Below are positions 53,000-60,230 of a stretch of DNA of 60,230 bases, in pieces. The position numbers and the translations under genes were made by a program. The stretch spans positions 1 through 60,230 of the forward strand of contig NZ_CAKVGN010000007.1 in NCBI RefSeq assembly GCF_934747485.1. Reading direction: 5' to 3'. Below the pieces are notes generated by a model. That model was given only the letters and a program-made list of their open reading frames with translations. It had not been told where the DNA came from and did not search any database. How positions within the stretch are numbered: position 1 is the first letter of the stretch; every line of letters begins with the position of its first letter. The stretch is from an uncultured Brachyspira sp. (GTDB lineage: Bacteria > Spirochaetota > Brachyspiria > Brachyspirales > Brachyspiraceae).

Positions 53000-53803
53000 A
53001 TGGAATCAAAAAAACTTCAAAGATTTAGCGAATATAGTATGTCCACATATTTACTTTGTCCGAGAAAGTATAGATACACTTATATAGAAAAGCCTTTTAA
53101 AAAATATAAAAGGGGAGTGAATGTGTATTTTATATTTGGTAATGCTATACATTTAGCATGTAAAGAATTTTATCAATTACGTGCTGAAGAGAGAACTTTA
53201 GATAGCTTGCACAATATATTTAGAGAGGTTTGGAAAAGAAGCGGCATAAGGTCTTTTTTTAATAGCAGGGAAGAGGAAAAAGAGCTTGGTGAAAAGGGCT
53301 TATATATGCTTTCAAATTTTTTTAATTCTTTCGGACAGAAGGTTCCTTATCAAATAGAAAGCTATAAAGAGACAAAAATAAAAGATTATATATTATTTGG
53401 CCGTATAGACAGAATAGATTTATCTGCAGATGGTTCTTTACAGATAGTTGATTATAAGACAAACAGATATTATGATTTGGGTGAAGATAACATGGAGAGA
53501 GAGAGAAAAACTCTTCAGCTTAAACTTTATGCTTTTATATTAGACTCATTAAATTTTAAGGTAACCAATGGTTCATATTATCATTTTGATGAAGACAAAT
53601 TTGACACAATAGATTTTACAAAGGAATCTATACAATATATAGGCGAATGGTTTGATGAGATAATAAACGATATAAGATATGATAGAGCATTTGATAAAAG
53701 GGTGGGGACACACTGCGAGTATTGCGATTTTAACAAAATTTGCAATGGAGAATATATAGAAGGTTCAACAGATAAGACAGAAGAACTACTAATAAACAAT
53801 TAA
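53000..53803 (+). CDS. PD-(D/E)XK nuclease, RecB/Cas4-like with iron-sulfur Cys set
   Basis: 267 aa. Seen: YLLCPRKYRYTYIEK (first Cys near residue 20), GNAIHLACKEFY (His of the RecB motif), LFGRIDRIDLSADGSLQIVDYKTNR (catalytic Asp, and Asp-x-Lys), and the C-terminal HCEYCDFNKICNG with three Cys. One plus three Cys around the nuclease core is the [4Fe-4S] layout of AddB, Cas4 and Dna2. No cas genes or CRISPR array are present. A DNA-repair exonuclease role is more likely. It overlaps the convergent cupin gene by four bases. Confidence 0.88.
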   Translation: MESKKLQRFSEYSMSTYLLCPRKYRYTYIEKPFKKYKRGVNVYFIFGNAIHLACKEFYQLRAEERTLDSLHNIFREVWKRSGIRSFFNSREEEKELGEKGLYMLSNFFNSFGQKVPYQIESYKETKIKDYILFGRIDRIDLSADGSLQIVDYKTNRYYDLGEDNMERERKTLQLKLYAFILDSLNFKVTNGSYYHFDEDKFDTIDFTKESIQYIGEWFDEIINDIRYDRAFDKRVGTHCEYCDFNKICNGEYIEGSTDKTEELLINN

Positions 53804-54126
53804 AGAAATATCAACAACAAATTAGAATAAGTTTCTTCAGCTATACTAATCATAGAGTGAATTGAATGAGGTTTTACTTTAATAACATCACCTTCTTCGA
53901 GGTCTACGATTTCTTCTTCTACCACATACCTAATTTTACCGCTTAAAACGATTACCATTTCTTCTGAAGGGTGTTCATGGTATGGTATAAGCTGATTAGT
54001 TTTTTGTTTAATTGAGTATATGTTATATCCTTTACTGCTTAATATATCTATTAGTTTTTCATCATTTTTTTCGCAATTAAATTCTTTTAGTGTATTAGAT
54101 TTATAGTAAAATTTCTGCTCTGTCAT
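53800..54126 (-). CDS. Cupin-domain protein
   Basis: 108 aa, single cupin barrel. Seen: PYHEHPSEEMVIVLSGKIRY (metal-binding H-x-H and E) and LEEGDVIKVKPHSIHSM (third His). The ligand is unknown; small cupins include isomerases and binding proteins. An N-terminal stretch of about 35 residues (EKLIDILSSKGYNIYSIKQ) precedes the barrel. Confidence 0.85.
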   Translation of the reverse strand: MTEQKFYYKSNTLKEFNCEKNDEKLIDILSSKGYNIYSIKQKTNQLIPYHEHPSEEMVIVLSGKIRYVVEEEIVDLEEGDVIKVKPHSIHSMISIAEETYSNLLLIFL

Positions 54127-54189
54127 ATTATCATCCTCATGTGCATAAATTTCGGTTAAAACATTTTAAAAATTAGTGATGATTTTAAA

Positions 54190-54205
54190 TGTTTCACATG
54201 AAACA
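54190..54205 (+). promoter_or_regulatory. parS-like site 1
   Basis: TGTTTCACATGAAACA, one base from the widely conserved ParB site TGTTTCACGTGAAACA. It lies between the divergent cupin and rsmI genes. Confidence 0.75.
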
Positions 54206-54297
54206 TATTTACAAAAACGAATTAATAAATATTTATATTGTTTTGATTATATAAACTTTATATGACCAAATTTTTTAATACTAAAAATAAAACAAAA

Positions 54298-54313
54298 TGT
54301 TTCATGTGAAACA
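54298..54313 (-). promoter_or_regulatory. parS-like site 2
   Basis: TGTTTCATGTGAAACA, the exact reverse complement of site 1, 108 bases from it. A 16-base near-consensus occurring twice in such a short span is very unlikely to be chance. Confidence 0.75.
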
Positions 54314-54356
54314 TATAAACTATTGCAAATTATATTTTATAAATTAAAATAAACAC

Positions 54357-55136
54357 ATGGAAAATATTAACTTAAACAATAACATAAACATAGAAAAATC
54401 TGCTATATATGTGGTGGCTACACCCATAGGAAATATTGAAGATATCACCATAAGAGCTTTGAAAATATTAAATAATGTTGACTTCATTCTTGCAGAAGAT
54501 ACCAGAGTTACACTCAAACTTTTAAATGCATACAATATTAAAAAACCTCTATATTCATATCATAGTCATTCAACAGAAAAAAAAATCAATGAATATATAA
54601 ATAATATTTTAAATGGAAGCTCTGTTGCTATTGTAAGCGATGCCGGAACTCCCTGTATAAGCGACCCCGGTGTAAGCATCATAAGCAAAGCAATAGAGAA
54701 TAATATTAAGGTCATTCCAATTGGCGGAATATCTGCTTTTACTGCATTGCTATCCGCTTCCGGTATTTCTGGAAATACTCTATTCGTTGGTTTTCTTTCA
54801 AATAAATCTGGTAAAAGAAAAAATCAATTAAAAGAATTATACTCAAATGAAAAAAATATTATAGTATTATATGAATCTGTTCACAGAATAAAAGCATGCA
54901 TAGAAGATATTGTTAACATATTTGGAGAAAATACTTACGTTGTTATCGGAAGAGAACTTACTAAAAAATTTGAACAAATCATAAGAGACAAAGCTTCTAA
55001 TATACTTGCTTTTTTTACCAATAATAGTATACTTGATAAAGGAGAATTTTGCATCATTATTGATAATAGAAAACCTAAAGTATGCAAAGCTAATGCCGAA
55101 AATATACTATGTAAGGAGTCAGATTATGACAATTGA
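54357..55136 (+). CDS. rsmI: 16S rRNA (cytidine-2-prime-O)-methyltransferase RsmI
   Basis: Methylates the ribose of C1402 of 16S rRNA. Seen: YVVATPIGNIEDITIRALKIL, AEDTRVTLKLL, YSYHSHSTEKK, IVSDAGTPCISDPG and VIPIGGISAFTALLSASG, then VLYESVHRIKACIEDI and VIGRELTKKFE. These are all standard. About 260 aa, slightly short at the C-terminus. No ribosome site is evident before the ATG. The 3-prime end overlaps flgM by 11 bases. Confidence 0.95.
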   Translation: MENINLNNNINIEKSAIYVVATPIGNIEDITIRALKILNNVDFILAEDTRVTLKLLNAYNIKKPLYSYHSHSTEKKINEYINNILNGSSVAIVSDAGTPCISDPGVSIISKAIENNIKVIPIGGISAFTALLSASGISGNTLFVGFLSNKSGKRKNQLKELYSNEKNIIVLYESVHRIKACIEDIVNIFGENTYVVIGRELTKKFEQIIRDKASNILAFFTNNSILDKGEFCIIIDNRKPKVCKANAENILCKESDYDN

Positions 55137-55422
55137 TAAAATAGGCGGCACACAAAATATACAATTTAATTCTAAAGTAAAATATTCAGATGGTCCATCT
55201 CAATTAGGTTCAGATAAAATTGAAATATCTAACGAATCTAAAATAGCTTTGCAAAATAAAAAATTAATAGATATCGTTAAACAATCTCCAGAAATTAGAG
55301 AAGAAAAAGTTGCTGAGGCTAAAAAAAGATTAGAAATGTATATGAAAGATGGAGCTTTAAGAAAAGAAGTATTAAACTCTTTGGCTAACTCAATTATAGA
55401 TGCTATGCCTATAGATGAATAA
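55126..55422 (+). CDS. flgM: Anti-sigma-28 factor FlgM
   Basis: 98 aa. Holds the flagellar sigma factor inactive until the hook is finished. Seen: MTIDKIGGTQNIQFN at the start. The C-terminal binding region has DKIEISNESKIALQNKK and SPEIREEKVAEAKKRLEMY, with the IREEKV-x-x-x-K core typical of FlgM. AAGGAG lies seven bases before ATG 55126. The longer upstream frame is inside rsmI and is not used. A terminator follows. Confidence 0.85.
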   Translation: MTIDKIGGTQNIQFNSKVKYSDGPSQLGSDKIEISNESKIALQNKKLIDIVKQSPEIREEKVAEAKKRLEMYMKDGALRKEVLNSLANSIIDAMPIDE

Positions 55423-55444
55423 TATAAATTAATTGAAAATGATA

Positions 55445-55477
55445 AATAGCAAGTATTATATAATGCTTGCTATTTTT
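55445..55477 (+). terminator. Terminator after flgM
   Basis: AATAGCAAG pairs with CTTGCTATT around an AT-rich loop and runs into six T. Confidence 0.85.
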
Positions 55478-55490
55478 TATTAAAAATTAA

Positions 55491-56456
55491 TTAATACTTA
55501 GAAAATTTATTTACAAGCTCTACTCTGTTTTTTACGCCTGATTTATAATATATATTTGCAACATGATTATTAACTGTGTTTAATGATATATCAAAAATTA
55601 AAGATATTTCTTTATTTGTTTTTCCAGAAAGTAAATATGATAATATTTGCTTCTCTCTTTTAGTTAAATTAAAATCGTTATACTCAGATTTTTCTTCCAA
55701 CTTAATACTATTATCTTTTTTCTCTTCATCATCATTATTAAAACTATTAGAAATTCTCATATTATTAGATTTTATCATACTTATGAAATACCATAATAAA
55801 TAACCCAACATCACTAAGTTCCACCATGTATAAAATAACATCAAAGTTACATCTATAGAGTTTGTGTTCATAAAATCTTTTCTATAAATAATTAATTGGT
55901 AAATCAAAACAGGGTAAATTAATATAGTTATTATTCCTAAAACTTTCACTATAAACTTAATAGTTTTATCTTCTATATTTTTATAATTTAAAAATCCTTT
56001 TATAAGCAAATAAAATATAGATATATAAAATATCATACTGGATAAAATATATATATTAAATGATGTAAGTATTCCTACAATGCTTAATACAAAATAAAAT
56101 ACTGATAAAATTAAATATGATATATTAGTTTTTAAACTCCATTTTATTTTTAAAAACCTGTATAAAAATGCAGGTATAAAGTACAGCATTAATGCCATAG
56201 CCAAAGTTAATGTAAAGAAATAAAGTATGCTAAAAATATTATTAGAAATAAAAGACGGCAATGTGAGAAGTGTTATTAACCTTATAGTCCTTATAAAAAT
56301 TAATATGCTGAATGTAAATAAAAATACTATATAATATTTAAGCCACAAAACCCTCTCTATTACATAATAAATAATAGAATAAAATATTGTAGAAAAACCT
56401 ATTACAAAAGATAATAAGTAAAATATTAAGAGTAAATAATTAAATATATAATTCAT
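55491..56456 (-). CDS. LuxR-type regulator with membrane domain
   Basis: 321 aa. Seen: about seven hydrophobic helices in residues 1-215, a charged linker (NDDEEKKDNSIKLEEKSEYN), then a C-terminal LuxR/GerE helix-turn-helix (LTKREKQILSYLLSGKTNKE, ISLNTVNNHVANIYYKSGVKNR). A DNA-binding domain joined directly to a membrane sensor is an unusual layout. The start overlaps the preceding gene by four bases (ATGA), so the two are coupled. Confidence 0.85.
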   Translation of the reverse strand: MNYIFNYLLLIFYLLSFVIGFSTIFYSIIYYVIERVLWLKYYIVFLFTFSILIFIRTIRLITLLTLPSFISNNIFSILYFFTLTLAMALMLYFIPAFLYRFLKIKWSLKTNISYLILSVFYFVLSIVGILTSFNIYILSSMIFYISIFYLLIKGFLNYKNIEDKTIKFIVKVLGIITILIYPVLIYQLIIYRKDFMNTNSIDVTLMLFYTWWNLVMLGYLLWYFISMIKSNNMRISNSFNNDDEEKKDNSIKLEEKSEYNDFNLTKREKQILSYLLSGKTNKEISLIFDISLNTVNNHVANIYYKSGVKNRVELVNKFSKY

Positions 56457-57199
56457 AAACCACTTTTTATAGGAAATATAATATTTATTCTTCTTTTACT
56501 TCCTATACTGTCAAACCAAATATTTCCGGAATGCTTAGTAATTATATAATAAGCTGTATATAAAAATATATTATTAAAGTGTCTGCCATTATAACTTATT
56601 AATGGAGTTTTGAAAAGCTTTCTTTTTATGTCTTCAGGTATATTATTAGAATCAAAGCTAATACTTATAAGAATGTTATCTTTGCTGAAATTTAATAAAT
56701 TATTCTTATCATTAAAAAATAAAAATCTCTCATCATCATAATTAACAAAACTATAAGATACATCAATAAACCCATTTGGCTTTATTGAATTATAAATAAA
56801 TAAAAAAACATAATATATAGAATTGGATATTTTGTTTTTATCTATTAATACATTAAAATTACTATTTATCTCTTCTCCCAATCTTATCTTTACCCTTTTT
56901 GATATAAATAGACTATAGCAATTATCTATTACATTATTCATCAAAATATTAATATTATCGATATTCCTATTTAATGATAAATTACCCAATGTTATATCAT
57001 TGAAATCATTAAGTGCTTTCATTGTAATATTTATAAGAAAAGACTGTCTTATAATTGAGTTTTTATCTTCATTTATTTCATCAGTTTTATCTATATTTTC
57101 TACATACTTAGATATTGTGAAATTATAGTTTTGTATATCATAAATAATGTTAGATATTAATAACTTTATTTTTTTATTGGTATAAAGAGTTTTTCTCAT
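56453..57199 (-). CDS. Degenerate histidine-kinase-like protein
   Basis: 248 aa. The C-terminal half looks like a worn HATPase_c domain. KISNSIYYVFLFIYNSIKPN resembles the N box, and HFNNIFLYTAYYIITKHSGNIWFDS resembles the G2/F region ending RRINIIFPI. The Asp-x-Gly G1 box is missing (SFDSNNIPEDI instead), and no phospho-acceptor His is clear. It probably binds a partner rather than ATP. A TTG start at 57247 is possible, but ATG 57199 has a TATAAT six bases upstream on the minus strand (57211-57206). This suggests a leaderless start, though the -35 is weak. Confidence 0.6.
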   Translation of the reverse strand: MRKTLYTNKKIKLLISNIIYDIQNYNFTISKYVENIDKTDEINEDKNSIIRQSFLINITMKALNDFNDITLGNLSLNRNIDNINILMNNVIDNCYSLFISKRVKIRLGEEINSNFNVLIDKNKISNSIYYVFLFIYNSIKPNGFIDVSYSFVNYDDERFLFFNDKNNLLNFSKDNILISISFDSNNIPEDIKRKLFKTPLISYNGRHFNNIFLYTAYYIITKHSGNIWFDSIGSKRRINIIFPIKSGL

Positions 57200-57247
57200 G
57201 TTTTTATTATAACATACAAATTTTAAAAAATCTAATATTGAATTCAA

Positions 57248-57743
57248 AAAATGAATTTATAATATGAATTTATATTATAAATTTACAATATAAATTTTAC
57301 TTAAAAATTCATAATATTCATTTAAACTTATCAACATTATAAACAACTTATCAACATATTTAATTATTGAATTCATTAAGTAATTTTTTGAATTTGAATT
57401 CAATTTTTAAATAGTTAGATGCTCTTATATATTAATATAATATATTTTTAAATTTTAAAAATTTATTGTTATTATTATAACGTTAATATGTTGATAAGTT
57501 TTATATATAAGAAGAAATTAAAAAAATTATTTTATAAGATGTTGATAAGTTATTTATTATAAACAAACTTCAAATTACATAAATTTCATAAATTCAAAAA
57601 TAAAATTTATAAAAAATTTATTTTAAACTTTCGTTAGTAAGTTGATAATTATTATGCACTTATTAACAGTTTATCAACAATTCTTATAATCACTTATATT
57701 TTTTACATAGATTATATAAGAAAATAACATATCTGGAGAGAAT
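57248..57743. other. Origin-like AT-rich region with DnaA-box cluster
   Basis: Almost 500 bases without a gene. Five exact TTATCAACA nonamers: plus strand at 57329, 57349 and 57672; minus strand at 57490-57498 and 57541-57549. Two one-mismatch copies lie at 57641-57649 (minus) and 57661-57669 (plus). An AT-only block with repeated ATGAATTTA / AAATTCAT motifs lies at the left side. This is the structure of a bacterial oriC. No dnaA, dnaN or gyrB gene is in the window. Confidence 0.65.
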
Positions 57744-58544
57744 ATGTCATATAATTTTAAGCTAATTGTTAAAAATGGACATAATGAAGAGATTTTGGAT
57801 TTAATAGATTTAAGTTCTCAGATAAAATTATCAGATATAAAAGTAGACTTAAAAACAATAGAAGGCAATAAATACACATCAATAAAATCTGGTATAGGAA
57901 TTATATCTTCAGGAAGAAAGCTTGATTTTGCAATACCTATTTTTGAATATAAAGATAATTTAGGAAAGTGGGTAAAAATAGAATCTCAATATACAAAGTA
58001 CACAACTATGATTCTTTCAAATAACTCAAATAGATATTTTATAAGAATAGAGTTTGAAAATGAGATTTATGAGGCAGAACATATAATGACTTCTGTTGGA
58101 GGATATACTGTAAAATACATAAATAATTTAGGTGTTATAAATATTTCTCTTGAATCTTTAGATAAAACTTTTTTAAGGCAAAAAGAAGACACTTACAAAT
58201 TAAACATTACAAATGAAAATAAACAGGATATATATTATAAATCTTTAAGTTTAGTGCCTACTGCTGTGTCATTTAATTTAGAGTTTGATAATATAATTGG
58301 AGATGAGCTTTATTTTTTATTTGCAAACAAGCAAAACTTTGGAATAGAGGCGAACATAAATAATATAGATGTTACTAGATGCACTGTTGATTTTGACGGA
58401 GAAGTTTTAAAAGTAAATGGCGTTATTTATGATTATAAAGGCATAAGACCAGAGCTTAATGCCGGAGATAATATATTTTATTTAGACACCAATCAAACTT
58501 GCACAAATGCCTATATAAGATACAAAAGGGGTGTTTTAATATGA
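57744..58544 (+). CDS. Phage-tail-like protein (distal-tail type)
   Basis: 266 aa. Seen: beta-rich sequence with a typical distal-tail ending, RPELNAGDNIFYLDTN followed by AYIRYKRGVLI. The start overlap with the next tail gene is a second clue. GGAGAG precedes the ATG. It could belong to a prophage remnant or to a gene-transfer agent of the VSH-1 kind known in Brachyspira; I cannot match it to a named VSH-1 protein from memory. Four bases overlap the next gene. Confidence 0.6.
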   Translation: MSYNFKLIVKNGHNEEILDLIDLSSQIKLSDIKVDLKTIEGNKYTSIKSGIGIISSGRKLDFAIPIFEYKDNLGKWVKIESQYTKYTTMILSNNSNRYFIRIEFENEIYEAEHIMTSVGGYTVKYINNLGVINISLESLDKTFLRQKEDTYKLNITNENKQDIYYKSLSLVPTAVSFNLEFDNIIGDELYFLFANKQNFGIEANINNIDVTRCTVDFDGEVLKVNGVIYDYKGIRPELNAGDNIFYLDTNQTCTNAYIRYKRGVLI

Positions 58545-60142
58545 TGATGCCTTATCATTTTTTAAGCGGTATATATAAACTTCCTCCAAGTGAGTATAAA
58601 AAATTTGAAGAGACAGGAAGCTATATAAAAATAATTCCATACTATAATAATAAATATTATACAGAAAGAGAGATAATATATACAGAAAACTTTTATAAAT
58701 CCTATGAGTTTAATTTAAACAAAAGAGGCGGAAGCTCTGGTAAAATAAGTTTTAATATTCCTCTAGACAATATAAATATAAATGACAAAGTGGAATATTT
58801 TTTAAATGGCAATAAAAAGTTTGTAGGCTATATTGAAAGCATTGATAATTCTGGCTTAAATGTTACAGTTATTCCTATATGGGGGCGGCTTCTTCATCAG
58901 TATATACAAGGGGACTTAATTTTAGAATCTACTAAAGGAGTTCTTGATATAGTTTTGTCTCTTAAAGAAAAGATAGAAGAGATGGGCATAATTTTTGATG
59001 AGAAAAATATTGATTTAAATAATGACAAACAAATAACAATGTCTTTTAGCGGTAAGAATGTTTCTGATATACTTGATGAGGTAGAAGAGAATATATCAAA
59101 AAGCTACTCTTGGGGTGTTGATATTAACAATACATTTTATTTTAAAGAGTTTTCTAATATTCCAACCAAAAAAATTAATTGGCATAATAATCATTTTTCA
59201 GAGAGCGAATATACAGAGGATTCTTCAGATTTGGTAAGCAGATATATAATAAAAATGAAAGACAGCATCATAGATGAAAATGGAGAGGATAAAGAAGTTT
59301 ATAGAGCTCTTCCAAAGATAGTTGGTGCAGATAAACTATATCCTGCAATACCATTAGAAAAAGAGATAGGCATAAAAACAGATATTTTTGAACTTAATTA
59401 TAAGCTTGAAAATTATGACCTTGCCTATGAATATGCTTATCAGTTTTTAACCAATCAAGAGAAAAAAGAAACTGTTCAGCTAAAAAACATAAATTGCAAT
59501 TTAACAGATATTGATATAAATGAATGTGTAGAGTGCATATTAAAACCTACAAACAATTTTTATAAAATAATAGATTTTAATGATTTTACAATTATAGAAA
59601 GCCATTTGAATGAAGTTTACTCAAGCGACATAATAGATATTGATAGTGCAATAGAGACAAGAAAATATCCAAACTACAAACAGCAAAATAGCGTGAAACT
59701 CTCTGATATAGATAAATATTATAAAGATGTATGCAATCATGTTTATAATATTACAAAAATAGCTATATTTTTTTCTGATGGTTTGGAAGATAAAGAAAAT
59801 AATGTTAGTGCATTATTTCAGGTTGAAGATGGAGAGCATACACAAAGAAAGTACTGTAAAAATGGTTTTGCTTTATTTGATGTTTCAGGATATGACAAAA
59901 GAAATATTATAATAACATCAGAGAGAAGTAATATACTTTATGAGAAGTTTATATGTTTTTTTGACAGTGGTTCTAAGACAGTTGAGATGAATGTGAGGAG
60001 CATTAATTATAAGTTTGAAAACAATCATTTAACAGTTGATGCTGATTTATCAAAGATGAATGTAAAACGCACTAATTATTTATATGACCAAGAAGAGCAA
60101 AGGAAGAAATTGGAGAGTCTTTTAACCTATTCTGAGAGCTAA
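58541..60142 (+). CDS. Phage-tail-like protein (baseplate/tail-lysin N-terminal type)
   Basis: 533 aa. Seen: KISFNIPLDNININDKVEYF, LNGNKKFVGYIESIDNSG, and VLDIVLSLKEKIEEMGIIFD. These resemble the first domains of siphovirus tail-associated proteins that follow the distal-tail gene. The start is ATG 58541 with AAAGGGG nine bases upstream; the longer frame overlaps the previous gene without a ribosome site. No hydrolase motif is seen at the C-terminus. The gene ends close to an insertion-sequence end. Confidence 0.6.
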   Translation: MMMPYHFLSGIYKLPPSEYKKFEETGSYIKIIPYYNNKYYTEREIIYTENFYKSYEFNLNKRGGSSGKISFNIPLDNININDKVEYFLNGNKKFVGYIESIDNSGLNVTVIPIWGRLLHQYIQGDLILESTKGVLDIVLSLKEKIEEMGIIFDEKNIDLNNDKQITMSFSGKNVSDILDEVEENISKSYSWGVDINNTFYFKEFSNIPTKKINWHNNHFSESEYTEDSSDLVSRYIIKMKDSIIDENGEDKEVYRALPKIVGADKLYPAIPLEKEIGIKTDIFELNYKLENYDLAYEYAYQFLTNQEKKETVQLKNINCNLTDIDINECVECILKPTNNFYKIIDFNDFTIIESHLNEVYSSDIIDIDSAIETRKYPNYKQQNSVKLSDIDKYYKDVCNHVYNITKIAIFFSDGLEDKENNVSALFQVEDGEHTQRKYCKNGFALFDVSGYDKRNIIITSERSNILYEKFICFFDSGSKTVEMNVRSINYKFENNHLTVDADLSKMNVKRTNYLYDQEEQRKKLESLLTYSES

Positions 60143-60159
60143 TTATTTTAAACTTTGGG

Positions 60160-60230
60160 GCTGTCCTAGATAACTTAAATTTGTTAAAATTTAAGTATGA
60201 AACGCAGTAAATTAAGTAAAGATAAACAAT
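60160..60230 (+). mobile_element. Left end of an insertion sequence (runs off the window)
   Basis: GGGGCTGTCCTAGATAA looks like an IS terminal sequence. It is followed by a perfect hairpin CTTAAATTT / AAATTTAAG and then a transposase-like start. The right end is outside the window, so the family (IS5-like or similar) is not settled. Confidence 0.5.
60197..60230 (+). CDS. Partial transposase start
   Basis: ATG at 60197 opens MKRSKLSKDKQ and continues beyond the window. A basic, Lys/Ser-rich start just inside an IS end fits a transposase. Only 11 residues are visible, so this is tentative. Confidence 0.4.
   Translation, partial: MKRSKLSKDKQ

Noticed and set aside
53000..53803. Cas4 of a CRISPR-Cas locus
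   Set aside because: No cas1, cas2 or effector gene and no CRISPR array is present; the dispersed repeats have no regular spacers.

Overview
The window is AT-rich spirochaete chromosome, and the gene content points to Brachyspira. It has a periplasmic-flagellum core flagellin (FlaB), FlgM and a FlgN-like chaperone, many small lipoproteins, ankyrin and TPR proteins, a Rex/Sir2/BFD redox set typical of an anaerobe, and an Rpn/PD-(D/E)XK transposase-family nuclease. I identified it from protein families only; no rRNA or tRNA gene was found, so the species is open.

Layout. 0-4 kb: minus-strand enzymes (M28/QC-like lipoprotein, asd, M55 aminopeptidase) separated by dispersed repeats. 4.2-8.5 kb: a plus-strand run of CHAT protease, lipoprotein amidase, RsmI-like methylase and HD-GYP protein. 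8.5-13 kb: Rpn nuclease, yebC-ruvC, an unknown duplicated-domain protein, and flaB. 13-20 kb: xth, STAS, YggT, a TPR/Sel1 protein, a DUF1858 protein, FlgN-like, RuvX, and U32 peptidase. 20-22 kb: a type II restriction-modification pair whose methyltransferase carries a nuclease-like tail. 22-31.4 kb: SWIM protein, M30-like peptidase, isochorismatase-like hydrolase, Sir2, Rex, PAP2, TPR, EamA. 31.5-34.4 kb: three tiny related membrane proteins followed by a large ankyrin protein. 34.5-41 kb: UDP-xylose synthase, BFD ferredoxin, MFS, LiaF-like, RsmD, DUF3810, LrgAB. 41-48.5 kb: a minus-strand series of folD, perR-like, ddl, a HicB-like small protein, two lipoproteins and alaS. 48.7-50.8 kb: a rhodanese-CsoR/CstR fusion convergent with a cystine symporter. 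51-57 kb: recX, ankyrin, PD-(D/E)XK nuclease, cupin, rsmI-flgM, and a kinase-like/LuxR pair. 57.2-57.7 kb: an AT-rich non-coding block with a dense cluster of DnaA-box-like nonamers. 57.7-60.2 kb: two phage-tail-like genes, then the left end of an insertion sequence that runs off the window.

Items most worth following up: (1) a composite intergenic element present in eight or more copies, whose hairpin arms change in compensating ways between copies; (2) an origin-like DnaA-box cluster at 57.33-57.68 kb, with an inverted pair of parS-like sites about 3 kb away at 54.2 kb; (3) a single-chain rhodanese plus CstR-like repressor convergent with a cystine transporter that has its own palindromic operator; (4) a CHAT protease overlapping the start of a lipoprotein peptidoglycan amidase; (5) a CTAG-type methyltransferase fused to a degenerate SNase-like domain; (6) tandem micro-membrane-protein genes with an ankyrin protein; (7) promoters placed so that transcripts should be leaderless.

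All family assignments were made by reading motifs. No database search, folding or alignment program was run.
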